A stretch of DNA of 16,226 nucleotides from Bacteroidota bacterium (GCA_023423015.1 JAFAGE010000089.1:1-16226), one strand, 5' to 3'; counted from the stretch's first letter, positions 7,557 to 15,156 are shown. Numbers and translations are program-made. Notes: generated by a model not told the origin, from the sequence alone.

Positions 7557-8850
7557 TCAAATGCCTGCTATAAAACTCGCGGATTGTTTTGTTCAGGGTT
7601 CGCGGATCAATTATCAATATTCGATCCCGGCTGAACTGAAGAAGTATTTTTCGCGTACGCGCTTGTTTGCCGACTATGGCGACGCCGACATCAGCAAGGT
7701 TCCCCAGAGTATTGCCGCCATTCCCTTCGTCGCCAACATGGTGCCTGTTTCATGGTTCATTCCGTTTGACGTTGCTGTGCCGGAACTCGACAGGAACTTT
7801 TATCGTTCCATGCTGGGGATAAAAGATGCATTTGCGAACCAGTATCCGCAGATGAAACGCAGCGAAAGCAAATTATTGGTCGATCGGTTGGTTGATAATG
7901 ATTCAAGTGCGCAAGCGACAGCCCTGATGTTCAGTGGAGGCGTAGATTCGTTCGCCTCCTTTTTAATGCACAGGCACGAACCTTTGCATCTTATCACTGT
8001 GCATGGCGCCGATATCCGTTTGCACGACCAGGCACAATTTGACATCCTGCAATCATCCATTTCTTCAAATGAATGGACCAATGATTTTCCGCACCATGTT
8101 GTGCGGTCGAATATCCGCGATTTTTATTCTCACCGTATCCCCTCACTGTTCGAAGACCTCGACTGGTGGGGGAGAGTTCAGCATGGTCTATCGTTGACAT
8201 CACTGGCCGCGCCTTTGTCGTTTGTATACGGATTCGAAAAATTGCTCCTGGCTTCTTCTACTACGGGCGATTTTAAATTGCCGTGGGGTTCTTCTCCCGA
8301 AACAGATAATTTGGTACGCTGGGCTTCTTTAACAACAAGACATGATGGTTTCGAAATGAAGAGGTCGCAGAAGGTAGACATGATTGTTCATGAAACTAAA
8401 CAAGCAGGCAAAGCTGTTCACCTTAAAGTGTGTTACTCCAACCGGCATAATTTCTTAAACTGTTCACATTGCGATAAATGCCTCCGTACCATACTTCAAC
8501 TCATCTGCAGCGGAGCAGATCCCAACCAATATGGATTTGATGCAGATCCTTCTGTTTATAACGAAATAAAGAGAGAACTGAAAAAAGGAAGCACATCGGC
8601 GCCCGTTCAATATATGTGGAATGACCTGGCGGATACAGTGGAACATACTACTCGTCCATTTATTTTTAATGACAGGAACCTGGAAGCAGAAGAACTCCGC
8701 GAAATTGTTGCTCTTATCCGGAACAACAACAAGCTGCCCGTTGCAGAAGCAAATGCGGTCGTCAAATTTCGGCGCCGCCTCCAGCTACGCTATCCATCCC
8801 TGTTGCAGAAAGCGGTTTCTGTGTATCGCAAATTCGTTCGCAACCAATAA
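7543..8850 (+). CDS. QueC-like PP-loop (N-type ATP pyrophosphatase) protein with a four-cysteine site
   Basis: 435 residues from ATG 7543, or 429 from ATG 7561; the first overlaps the lipoprotein gene by 14 bases, the second follows its TAA by 4. Residue numbers use the longer form. The PP-loop SGGVDS is at 131-136 after a hydrophobic strand (ATALMF), the site where ATP is bound for adenylation. A C-x9-C-x2-C-x2-C-L-R cluster at 297-313 matches the zinc site of 7-cyano-7-deazaguanine synthase QueC. A conserved-looking 'PWGSSPETDNL' lies between them (247-257). Unlike QueC (about 220-230 residues) it has some 125 extra residues in front of the PP-loop and about 120 after the cysteines, and no queD, queE or queF gene is nearby. 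It is therefore probably an adenylating enzyme of the same fold with a different substrate. No signal peptide; cytoplasmic. Confidence 0.8.
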   Translation: MKGNNQMPAIKLADCFVQGSRINYQYSIPAELKKYFSRTRLFADYGDADISKVPQSIAAIPFVANMVPVSWFIPFDVAVPELDRNFYRSMLGIKDAFANQYPQMKRSESKLLVDRLVDNDSSAQATALMFSGGVDSFASFLMHRHEPLHLITVHGADIRLHDQAQFDILQSSISSNEWTNDFPHHVVRSNIRDFYSHRIPSLFEDLDWWGRVQHGLSLTSLAAPLSFVYGFEKLLLASSTTGDFKLPWGSSPETDNLVRWASLTTRHDGFEMKRSQKVDMIVHETKQAGKAVHLKVCYSNRHNFLNCSHCDKCLRTILQLICSGADPNQYGFDADPSVYNEIKRELKKGSTSAPVQYMWNDLADTVEHTTRPFIFNDRNLEAEELREIVALIRNNNKLPVAEANAVVKFRRRLQLRYPSLLQKAVSVYRKFVRNQ

Positions 8851-8903
8851 TCTTCGCTTTTTGTGGTTGTGTTACATTTAGTGTAGGTGTTATATTTACG
8901 TGT

Positions 8904-9932
8904 ATGAAAATCCTGTTTGTCATTGTTTGTTCCTGTAGCTTCATTGTAACTACTGCCCAGCAGAAGTGGAATATTGAATCTTCTTCACTTATTGTAAACA
9001 ATCCCTCATTCAAAGAATGTCATGCTTCAACGGTGGTTGAACTAAAATCCGGTGAGTTGATGTCGGCATTTTTTGCTGGCACAAAGGAGTCGGCTAAGGA
9101 TGTTGCCATCTGGATAACATCTAAACGGAACAACAGATGGACAGATCCAACTATCATTGCCGACGGTGTTATCAGCGACACTTTACGTTATGCTTGCTGG
9201 AATCCGGTGCTCTTCCGATCAGCATCTGATGAAATATTCCTATTCTATAAAGTTGGCCCCAATCCTCGTGAATGGTGGGGGATGTTTCGCATATCACACG
9301 ACGAAGGAAAATCATGGTCGAAACCTGAACGGTTAGCTGATGGACTGATCGGGCCTGTGAAAAATAAACCTGTTCAACTCAAAGATGGAACCATTCTCAG
9401 CCCCTCAAGTATTGAAACAGAAGACACGTGGAAAGTTCACATCGAAAAATCCATTGATGGAGGCCAAAGCTGGCAGATTATAAAGGTAGACAGCCAGAGT
9501 ACGTTCAGGGCAATACAGCCAAGCATATTGGAACACGGTGGTGATACATTGCAGGTCATTTGCCGGAGTAACCAGGATAGCCTGGTGACTGCATGGTCGT
9601 ACGATAATGGTGATAGCTGGACAAACCTGAAAAAGCTGCCTGTGCGGAATCCCAATTCAGGCACTGATGCGGTGACGCTGAAAGACGGCTCGTTCATGTT
9701 GGTGTATAATCCCACCATCCGCGGCGAGAACTGGTGGAACAACCGCGGTAAATTGAATGTAGCCATATCAAGCGATGGTGTGCAATGGAAAGACGTACTT
9801 ATACTTGAAAACGGCAAGAAGGAAGAATACAGTTATCCCGCCATCATTCAAACGCAGGACGGCAAAGTGCATATAACCTATACGCACGACCGGAAAAATG
9901 TGAAGCATGTTGGTCTGGTGCGGATGAACTAA
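8904..9932 (+). CDS. Exported BNR-repeat (sialidase-like, COG4692-type) beta-propeller protein
   Basis: 342 residues with a signal peptide at 1-19 (cleavage near TTAQ). Four Asp-box motifs (S-x-D-x-G-x-x-W or close) lie at 131-138, 183-190, 232-239 and 289-295, which define a six- or seven-bladed propeller of the BNR/sialidase superfamily. 'CHASTVVELKSGELMSAFFAGT' at about 39-60 is the characteristic N-terminal pattern of the predicted-neuraminidase group COG4692. The FRIP motif of true GH33 sialidases is not present. Candidate functional residues are E38/H40, R221 ('VICRS') and H328-R330 near the C-terminus. The substrate is unknown; exported polysaccharide or glycan fragments are likely, because the next genes are an exported amidohydrolase and a GH43 enzyme. 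It follows the PP-loop gene by 53 bases and may be co-transcribed. Confidence 0.8.
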   Translation: MKILFVIVCSCSFIVTTAQQKWNIESSSLIVNNPSFKECHASTVVELKSGELMSAFFAGTKESAKDVAIWITSKRNNRWTDPTIIADGVISDTLRYACWNPVLFRSASDEIFLFYKVGPNPREWWGMFRISHDEGKSWSKPERLADGLIGPVKNKPVQLKDGTILSPSSIETEDTWKVHIEKSIDGGQSWQIIKVDSQSTFRAIQPSILEHGGDTLQVICRSNQDSLVTAWSYDNGDSWTNLKKLPVRNPNSGTDAVTLKDGSFMLVYNPTIRGENWWNNRGKLNVAISSDGVQWKDVLILENGKKEEYSYPAIIQTQDGKVHITYTHDRKNVKHVGLVRMN

Positions 9933-9933
9933 G

Positions 9934-9954
9934 AACGGAGAACGGAGAATGGAG
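9934..9954 (+). repeat. Three-unit 7-bp tandem repeat (AACGGAG type)
   Basis: Starts one base after the stop codon at 9930-9932: AACGGAG, AACGGAG, AATGGAG. Purine-rich and immediately followed by the GTAGGACG block. It has the same period as the arrays at 10018-10087 and 12635-12675. Confidence 0.75.
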
Positions 9955-9975
9955 AACGTGTAAGGCCCGCGGGGC

Positions 9976-10003
9976 GTAGGACGAGGGCGAAACTCCTTTC
10001 ACC
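9976..10003 (+). repeat. Dispersed intergenic block, copy 1 (GTAGGACG...AGGGCG...CCTTTCACC)
   Basis: GTAGGACG-AGGGCG at 9976-9989 and CCTTTCACC at 9995-10003 recur in the same order in the spacer after the GH43 gene (12619-12648), with one inserted C and some divergence. No coding frame is evident. It looks like a small mosaic repeat placed after a gene's stop. Confidence 0.55.
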
Positions 10004-10017
10004 TGTGCGTTATATTG

Positions 10018-10087
10018 CTTTCTGCCTTCTGCCACCTGCCTTCTGCCACCTGCCATCTGTCTTCTGCGATCTGCCTTCTGCCTTCAG
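10018..10087 (+). repeat. Ten-unit 7-bp tandem repeat, consensus CCTTCTG
   Basis: Ten consecutive heptamers with small changes: CTTTCTG, CCTTCTG, CCACCTG, CCTTCTG, CCACCTG, CCATCTG, TCTTCTG, CGATCTG, CCTTCTG, CCTTCAG. It lies 44 bases before the amidohydrolase ATG at 10132. The amidohydrolase frame happens to stay open through it back to 10015, which would give a false Ser/Cys/Leu-rich N-terminus if the longer start were used. The period of 7 is not a multiple of 3, as expected for a non-coding repeat. Confidence 0.9.
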
Positions 10088-10131
10088 CCAGCATTCGTTA
10101 TCTTCACCCCTTACATAAACATCAACCAAAT

Positions 10132-11406
10132 ATGCTGAGGAATTTTTTATTGGCTGCTGTTCTGATCTTTGCTACCCTTTTTACAGCAAATGCACAGCCG
10201 TACTCTATCGTTATTAAAGGCGGTCACGTTATCGACGCGAAAAACAAGATTAACGGCATTATGGATATAGCCGTGCTGGATGGGAAGATTGCCAAAGTCG
10301 CCCCCAACATCGACACCGCAGGCGCCGGCCAGGTGGTGAATGCAAAAGGGCTTTACGTTACACCCGGATTGATCGACATACACGGTCACGTGTTCGCGGG
10401 CACCGAGGCCGACAGGTACCTGAGCAATGGGCCCGTTGCATTACCTCCGGATGGATTTACTTTCAGAGTTGGAGTAACAACTGTGGTAGATGCCGGTGGC
10501 GCTGGCTGGAAATCGTTCCCAACTTTCAAAAAGAACATCATCGACATTTCGCAAACGCGCGTGTTGTCTTTTTTGAATATTGTGGGTGAAGGTATGCGTG
10601 GCGAACCCTGGGAACAGGATACTACAGATATGGATTCGAAGATGGCTGCAAGCGTTGCGCGCAGGTTCAAAGACCATATTGTAGGTTTCGAAGTGGCACA
10701 CTACCAGGCAGAACAATGGACGCCTGTAGAACGTGCAGTAGAAGCAGGTAAAATCGCAGACATCCCGGTAATGATCGATTTTGGTGGTGATGACACGCAT
10801 GCACCGCTTTCTATCGAAGAGTTGTTTCTTAAACGTCTTCGCCCGGGCGACATCTACACGCATACATTCACCGAATTACAGCGTAGGGACCCGATCGTAG
10901 ACCTGAAGTCGAGGAAACTTAAACCATTTATAAAAACTGCTCAGTCGAGAGGAATAATATTCGACGTAGGATATGGCGGAGGAAGCTTCGATTATCGCCA
11001 GGCTATTCCTGCAACCAAAGAAGGATTTTTCCCCAATACCATCAGCACCGACCTGCATACAGGCAGTATGAATGCCGCAATGAAAGATATGCTCAATGTG
11101 ATGTCGACCTTCCTGGCATTGGGTATGGACCTTCAATCTGTGATCAAGGCATCTACATGGGCGCCCGCGCAGGCTATTAAAAGAGAAGAACTGGGCAACC
11201 TGAGTGCAGGTTCGCCAGCAGATATTACCATTCTGAACGTGCGACAAGGAAATTTCGGTTTGTGGGATCGCGTTGGTTACAAACTACCTGCAAAACAAAA
11301 ATTTGAATGTGAAATGACCATCCGCGACGGAAGAATTGTATATGATGTAAATGGTATTGCTACACCTGTGCTTGCACCACCACGTACAAGGGCAGCTTCT
11401 CATTAA
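10132..11406 (+). CDS. Exported amidohydrolase/deacetylase-family metallohydrolase (COG3964-like)
   Basis: 424 residues from ATG 10132, which gives a clean signal peptide (LLAAVLIFATLFTANAQ, 1-22). The frame extends 39 codons upstream but only through heptamer repeats, so that start is rejected. Amidohydrolase-superfamily hallmarks: the small N-terminal beta domain (24-75), 'GLIDIHGH' with metal ligands H84 and H86, 'GVTTVVDAG' (114-122), H244 in 'YTHTF', and D307 in 'ISTDLHTGSMN'. COG3964 relatives hydrolyse N-acyl or O-acyl groups; the substrate here is unknown. The bridging-Lys position appears to be E187 ('VGFEVAH') and the next His position D216 ('MIDFGG'), an unusual set that needs an alignment to confirm. 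The protein is probably periplasmic and belongs with the BNR and GH43 genes in a glycan-processing group; the GH43 gene follows after 47 bases. Confidence 0.85.
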   Translation: MLRNFLLAAVLIFATLFTANAQPYSIVIKGGHVIDAKNKINGIMDIAVLDGKIAKVAPNIDTAGAGQVVNAKGLYVTPGLIDIHGHVFAGTEADRYLSNGPVALPPDGFTFRVGVTTVVDAGGAGWKSFPTFKKNIIDISQTRVLSFLNIVGEGMRGEPWEQDTTDMDSKMAASVARRFKDHIVGFEVAHYQAEQWTPVERAVEAGKIADIPVMIDFGGDDTHAPLSIEELFLKRLRPGDIYTHTFTELQRRDPIVDLKSRKLKPFIKTAQSRGIIFDVGYGGGSFDYRQAIPATKEGFFPNTISTDLHTGSMNAAMKDMLNVMSTFLALGMDLQSVIKASTWAPAQAIKREELGNLSAGSPADITILNVRQGNFGLWDRVGYKLPAKQKFECEMTIRDGRIVYDVNGIATPVLAPPRTRAASH

Positions 11407-11453
11407 TTTCATTTTAAAAGTAACTGATTCTTTCCTTGCTTAAACATGAACCG

Positions 11454-12608
11454 ATGAAGATTACACTGTCCTTCGTTGTTCTTATCGTTCTTAATCTTTT
11501 TGCTACGAACCCTATAGTGGCCCAGGTAGCCGCAAAAGCCAAAGCTGCCACTTATAAAAACCCGCTCGACATAGAATTCGGAGATCCCTACGTGCTGCAT
11601 GTAAAAGGCGATAAGTATTATATGTATGGTACTGGTGCGGGTGCAAGAAACGGGTTTGTGGCATATTCGTCAACAGACCTGGTGAACTGGAAAAACGAAG
11701 GGCAGGTATTTTTTGCTTCGAATAAAAACGGATGGAGCGATTCCACTGCTTCTTACGATGGCGCGTACTGGGCACCTGAGGTTTACGAACGAAAAGGGAA
11801 GTTCTACATGTTCTACAGCGCACAATGGAAAGAAAACCCGACAAACGAATATGAGAATTTTCGGATAGGCGTAGCTGTTGCAAACAATCCAACAGGACCT
11901 TTTATTGATTTGCACAATCGCCCGTTGTTCGATCCCGGATACCCGATCATTGATGCCAACGTGTATTTCGCGGAAGACGGTAAAGCTTACCTGTATTATT
12001 CCCGCTGTTGTTACAAACACCCGGTGCAAAGCGAAATTTCTGAGTGGGCAAAACAAAAAGGCTGGTACGATGAAATAGAAGAAAGCTGGGTGTATGGTGT
12101 GGAGCTGAAACCTGATTTCAGCGGAGTGGTCGGAGAACCGGTGATGTTGTTACGCCCACCGGTAAAAATGGACGACAGGCAGGCAGAATGGGAGAGCAGG
12201 TCGGTTACTTCCAGGGAAGTGAACCGCAGGTGGACCGAAGGTTCTGTCACTTTCAAAAAGAACAATACATTCTACATGATGTATTCGGCCAACTACTTTG
12301 GCGGAAAGAACTATGCAGTTGGTTATGCTACGGCTAAACATCCGCTTGGCCCTTATACAAAATCAGGCAACAATCCCGTACTGCAAAAGAACACGGGGCA
12401 AGGTGGAGTAGTATCCGGCACAGGCCACAACAGCATCACGTGGTCGCCCGACGGCAAAGAAATGTTCTGCGTTTATCATGGCCGCACCACGGAAACCGGC
12501 GACCAGCGCGTAGTCTTCATCGATCGCATGAAAATATTGAACGATGGCACGCTGCAGGTAGCCGGCCCCACAACAAAACCGCAGCCATTGCCTTCTGGAA
12601 CGAAATAG
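11454..12608 (+). CDS. Exported glycoside hydrolase family 43 protein
   Basis: 384 residues from ATG 11454, the start that leads straight into a signal peptide (ITLSFVVLIVLNLFATNPIVAQ); an ATG 18 bases earlier is less likely. GH43 enzymes are five-bladed propellers that remove arabinose, xylose or galactose residues from plant polysaccharides by inversion. The three catalytic acids can be placed: base D44 in 'EFGDPYVL', pKa-tuning D167 in 'PIIDANVYF', and acid E262 in 'RWTEGSVTF'. 'YWAPEV' (106-111) is a typical second-blade motif. An insertion between blades (about 185-255, including a CC pair at 185-186 and a charged stretch) is longer than in compact GH43 enzymes. No carbohydrate-binding module follows. 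The subfamily and sugar specificity cannot be read from the sequence alone. It is the last gene of the plus-strand group and ends before a repeat-bearing spacer. Confidence 0.9.
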   Translation: MKITLSFVVLIVLNLFATNPIVAQVAAKAKAATYKNPLDIEFGDPYVLHVKGDKYYMYGTGAGARNGFVAYSSTDLVNWKNEGQVFFASNKNGWSDSTASYDGAYWAPEVYERKGKFYMFYSAQWKENPTNEYENFRIGVAVANNPTGPFIDLHNRPLFDPGYPIIDANVYFAEDGKAYLYYSRCCYKHPVQSEISEWAKQKGWYDEIEESWVYGVELKPDFSGVVGEPVMLLRPPVKMDDRQAEWESRSVTSREVNRRWTEGSVTFKKNNTFYMMYSANYFGGKNYAVGYATAKHPLGPYTKSGNNPVLQKNTGQGGVVSGTGHNSITWSPDGKEMFCVYHGRTTETGDQRVVFIDRMKILNDGTLQVAGPTTKPQPLPSGTK

Positions 12609-12618
12609 GGCGGAAGCT

Positions 12619-12648
12619 GTAGGACGCAGGGCGGTTTCACCTTTCACC
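12619..12648 (+). repeat. Dispersed intergenic block, copy 2 (GTAGGACG...AGGGCG...CCTTTCACC)
   Basis: GTAGGACGCAGGGCG at 12619-12633, then CCTTTCACC inside the heptamer array, repeats the block seen at 9976-10003. It lies 11 bases after the GH43 stop, in the 87-base spacer between convergent genes (12609-12695). A weak hairpin CACC...GGTG surrounds the GAAGCTTTAGC stretch at about 12672-12693 and could help to end transcription. Confidence 0.5.
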
Positions 12649-12675
12649 GCTCACCGCTCACCTTTCACATTCACC
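12635..12675 (+). repeat. 7-bp tandem repeat, consensus TTTCACC / GCTCACC
   Basis: Units: TTTCACC, TTTCACC, GCTCACC, GCTCACC, TTTCACA, then a 6-base TTCACC. It lies between the convergent GH43 and DinB genes. The period is the same as in the array at 10018-10087 but the unit differs. Confidence 0.85.
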
Positions 12676-12695
12676 GAAGCTTTAGCGGAGGTGGA

Positions 12696-13172
12696 TCACC
12701 TTAAAACATCCGTATCCACCGGCACATACCCCAGTTGTCTGCTGATCGACAGAATCTGTCCTTTGTGATGATATTCGTGCGTTATTACATGCGTAAAGAG
12801 GTGTAGCGGCGTGGTGGTGATATTATCGTCTCCAAAGAAAGGAATAGTGATGTTCTGCTGGTACCTGCCATCGAACACGTCTATAAATTCTCTCACAATG
12901 TCATCAACTTTATGTGCCCAGGTTCTCACTTCGTTTACGCTGTTCAGACTTTGTAAACCTGCGCCCTCAAAAGGGCGCCTCATCACACGCTTCGTGATCC
13001 ATCCTTCATAACAATTACAGATATGAATGAGCAGACTTCTTATACTTCCTCCGCGGCCGAAGCCAGGATGAGCATACACAAAGTGTTCGGCACTGATGGT
13101 GTCGCAGTAATCGAACAATACCGCACGGGAACCGCGAACCATGTCGTATTGAGCAAGGAGTATTTCTTTCAT
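12696..13172 (-). CDS. DinB-family (four-helix, metal-dependent) protein
   Basis: 158 residues, no signal peptide. The DinB/YfiT-like fold is a four-helix bundle with a divalent metal held by three histidines. Here H50 ('LLIHICN') in the second helix and H132 and H136 in 'THEYHHKGQ' of the last helix fit that triad. Length is typical (150-175 residues). Family members act as thiol-dependent transferases (bacillithiol, mycothiol, glutathione) or are stress-induced proteins of unknown role; no substrate can be assigned. It is monocistronic, convergent with GH43 and divergent from the AraC-type regulator, with 84 bases between the two start codons. Confidence 0.85.
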   Translation of the reverse strand: MKEILLAQYDMVRGSRAVLFDYCDTISAEHFVYAHPGFGRGGSIRSLLIHICNCYEGWITKRVMRRPFEGAGLQSLNSVNEVRTWAHKVDDIVREFIDVFDGRYQQNITIPFFGDDNITTTPLHLFTHVITHEYHHKGQILSISRQLGYVPVDTDVLR

Positions 13173-13199
13173 AAATAAAGTGCGTGTGTAAATTTAAGA

Positions 13200-13229
13200 T
13201 TTGTCGCTTTTCCTCAGGCGGTAACTTCG
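13200..13229 (+). promoter_or_regulatory. Possible promoter for the AraC-type regulator
   Basis: TTTG at 13200-13203 and TAACTTCG at 13222-13229 (one mismatch from TAnnTTTG) are 18 bases apart in the 84-base divergent region between the DinB and AraC starts. This would place transcription start near 13235, about 20 bases before the ATG at 13257. Short motif, so support is weak. Confidence 0.3.
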
Positions 13230-13256
13230 CAACGATACTGCCACTTATTTTAGCTT

Positions 13257-14361
13257 ATGCCGCTTCAGCTGATCGTGTCGATAATAGGTGCCAGCCAGGG
13301 TGTTTTCCTTTCTTTCTTATTCTTTCTGCAAAAGAAGAAACATCCGGCAATGGTGATTCTGGGCATATATATATTTTTATTCTCTATCGGACTTCTGGAG
13401 TCGGGATATACACGTGAAAATGCGGGTCTCTTCAAACAGGTGCTGTTTAGTTTTATTGCCAACGCCAACCTGCTCTATGGTCCACTGGTTTACCTGTTTG
13501 TCCGCTCCCTGGAGAATCAGCGTCTGCCTTTAAGGCTGGTATGGATTCACTGTTCACCATTCTTTCTGTTTTTTGTAGTAGACGTGTTGTTTATACTTGG
13601 AGCATTTTCAATAGATCCACAGACGGCTCAGGTGTTAGATCTCCTCGCGTTTGAAGTGTTAGTAGTTCAACTGCTGTTGTACAGCTTTGTATCACTACGG
13701 CGGTTTAAAAAAATCCGTAACAACCTGCTCAACACCTATTCAGCGATCAACGACGGTGATCTCCGCTGGGTATTGTATCTCCTGTATTTCATAACCTGCA
13801 TTTACGTGTTGTCGTTTGCATTTACTCACTTACTACTGGCTGGTATCATCCGCAACGAATCTGTTTTTATTATAATACAGCTGATGGTTGCTTTGTTTAC
13901 TTACCTGCTTGGATACAGGTTGTTTGTACGTCCAGCATTCTTTTTTATCGGTAGATCAGAAACGTTAGAGACAAACGGGAATGTCCGGTATAAGAAATCG
14001 GGATTGAAATCTGAAGATGCAGCGACCCGGTTACAGAACCTGGTCAACTACATGGAAAGTGAAAAGCCATTTACGCCCGGAACTCACCATTTTTGATGTT
14101 GCTGCTGCCATGCAGCTCTCCCGAAATCATCTCACAGAGGTCTTAAATGTTTATGCAGGCAAAACATTCAATGAATTCATAAACACCTATCGCGTGGAAG
14201 AAGCAAAAAGGTTAATGCTTGAACATACATCTAACGCGCTCTCCGTAACAGGAATCGGACGGCAGGCGGGATTTAAGTCGCCCAATGCATTTTTTACAAA
14301 CTTTAAAAAAATGACTGGGCAGACTCCTGCGGCGTGGAAAGAGCAACAATATCCGGGTTGA
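13257..14361 (+). pseudogene. Membrane-bound AraC-family transcription regulator, split by a one-base frameshift
   Basis: The first frame (13257-14096) encodes about 270 residues of membrane protein with roughly seven hydrophobic helices and then a cytosolic linker ending 'RLQNLVNYMESEKPF'. It then goes out of frame and stops at the TGA at 14094-14096. A second frame carries the AraC HTH domain to the stop at 14361: 'LTIFDVAAAMQLSRNHL' (first helix-turn-helix), 'FNEFINTYRVEEAKRLM', and 'GFKSPNAFFTNFKKMTG' (second). Removing one C from the CCC at 14076-14078 joins them as ...EKPF-T-PELTIFDVAA..., giving about 367 residues, normal for this Bacteroidota type of 7-TM-AraC protein. As written, the DNA-binding domain is not translated in frame. 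It could be a real pseudogene, a phase-variable state or a base-calling error. The last base (14361) touches the stop of the convergent SDR gene. Confidence 0.85.
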
Positions 14362-15156
14362 TCAGGCGCGTTGTGCCATCAATCGTTGCATTTCAGCGCG
14401 ACTAACACGGTTGCTCACCGAAGAAGGAATAAATTTCGCAGTCATGAGCATCAGCCTGTTCATCAATCCCGGAATAATTAATTCTTTCCGTTTCAGCATG
14501 CCGTCGATGGCGAATTTCGCAACATTTTCCGGCTGCATGATGGATAAACGCGCAAACCAGCTGCAACGGCGATGTTTGAGGGTGAGTTCCAGGTTCGTGT
14601 TCATACCGCCCGGGCAAAGTACCGAAAAAGACACGTTGCGTTCAGCAAATTCTGCCCTGAGGCTTCGTGATAGGGAGAGCAGGTATGCTTTACTGGCTCC
14701 ATACACCTGTTTGCCGGCAAGGTGAAAAAATCCGGCAAGACTGGCCACGTTCAGCACGTAGGCATCTCCGTTAGATTTTAGATTTGGTATAAACAATCGT
14801 GAAAGAACAGTAGGTGCAACAACGTTCAGGTTGATCTGCGCCACCAGCTGGTTTATGCTGCGCTCCTCAAATCCGAATGTGCCTCCCAGGCCGGCGTTGT
14901 TAATCAGGATATTTAGCCGGATGCCTGCTGCTGCCAGTTCGTTGCCGAGTTCGATGCAACCCTGAATGGTAGACAAGTCGCAGCTGTACGAAACGGCATG
15001 TACACCATAACTTCGATGAAGAAACCGGGCGAGCTTTTCAGTTGATACCTGGTCGATATCTGCAAGCACCAGGTCCATCCCACGCCTTGCACATTCAATG
15101 GACAGCGATTTTCCCAGTCCGGCTGCCGCGCCGGTTATCAGTACGGTGTTCTTCAT
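14362..15156 (-). CDS. Classical short-chain dehydrogenase/reductase (SDR)
   Basis: 264 residues from ATG 15156 (MKNTVLITGA); an alternative ATG at 15165 adds three residues, and the frame is open to 15207. The SDR Rossmann fold is clear: T8-G-A-A-A-G-L-G15 cofactor loop, D33/D35 after beta 2, 'INNAG' at 85-89, S139 in 'NVASLAG', and the Y152-G-A-S-K156 catalytic pair. A tail 'IIPGLMNRLMLMTAKFIPSS' with a hydrophobic helix resembles membrane-associated SDRs acting on lipids or ketones. The substrate is not known. Its start overlaps the 3' end of the epimerase gene by 62 bases (or 71), so the two are translationally coupled and likely work in one pathway. It ends directly against the AraC-type regulator, with no room for a separate terminator. 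Confidence 0.85.
   Translation of the reverse strand: MKNTVLITGAAAGLGKSLSIECARRGMDLVLADIDQVSTEKLARFLHRSYGVHAVSYSCDLSTIQGCIELGNELAAAGIRLNILINNAGLGGTFGFEERSINQLVAQINLNVVAPTVLSRLFIPNLKSNGDAYVLNVASLAGFFHLAGKQVYGASKAYLLSLSRSLRAEFAERNVSFSVLCPGGMNTNLELTLKHRRCSWFARLSIMQPENVAKFAIDGMLKRKELIIPGLMNRLMLMTAKFIPSSVSNRVSRAEMQRLMAQRA

Noticed and set aside
8860..8898. Promoter-like TTTG and TATATTTA before the BNR gene
   Set aside because: Spacing is off (27 bases) and the -7-like box is only about 5 bases from the ATG, so it would give an almost leaderless transcript; not strong enough to list.
9934..10087. CRISPR array
   Set aside because: Units are 7 bases, contiguous and degenerate, with no unique spacers.
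10015..10131. N-terminal extension of the amidohydrolase
   Set aside because: The extra 39 codons are translated heptamer repeats and displace the signal peptide; ATG 10132 is the better start.
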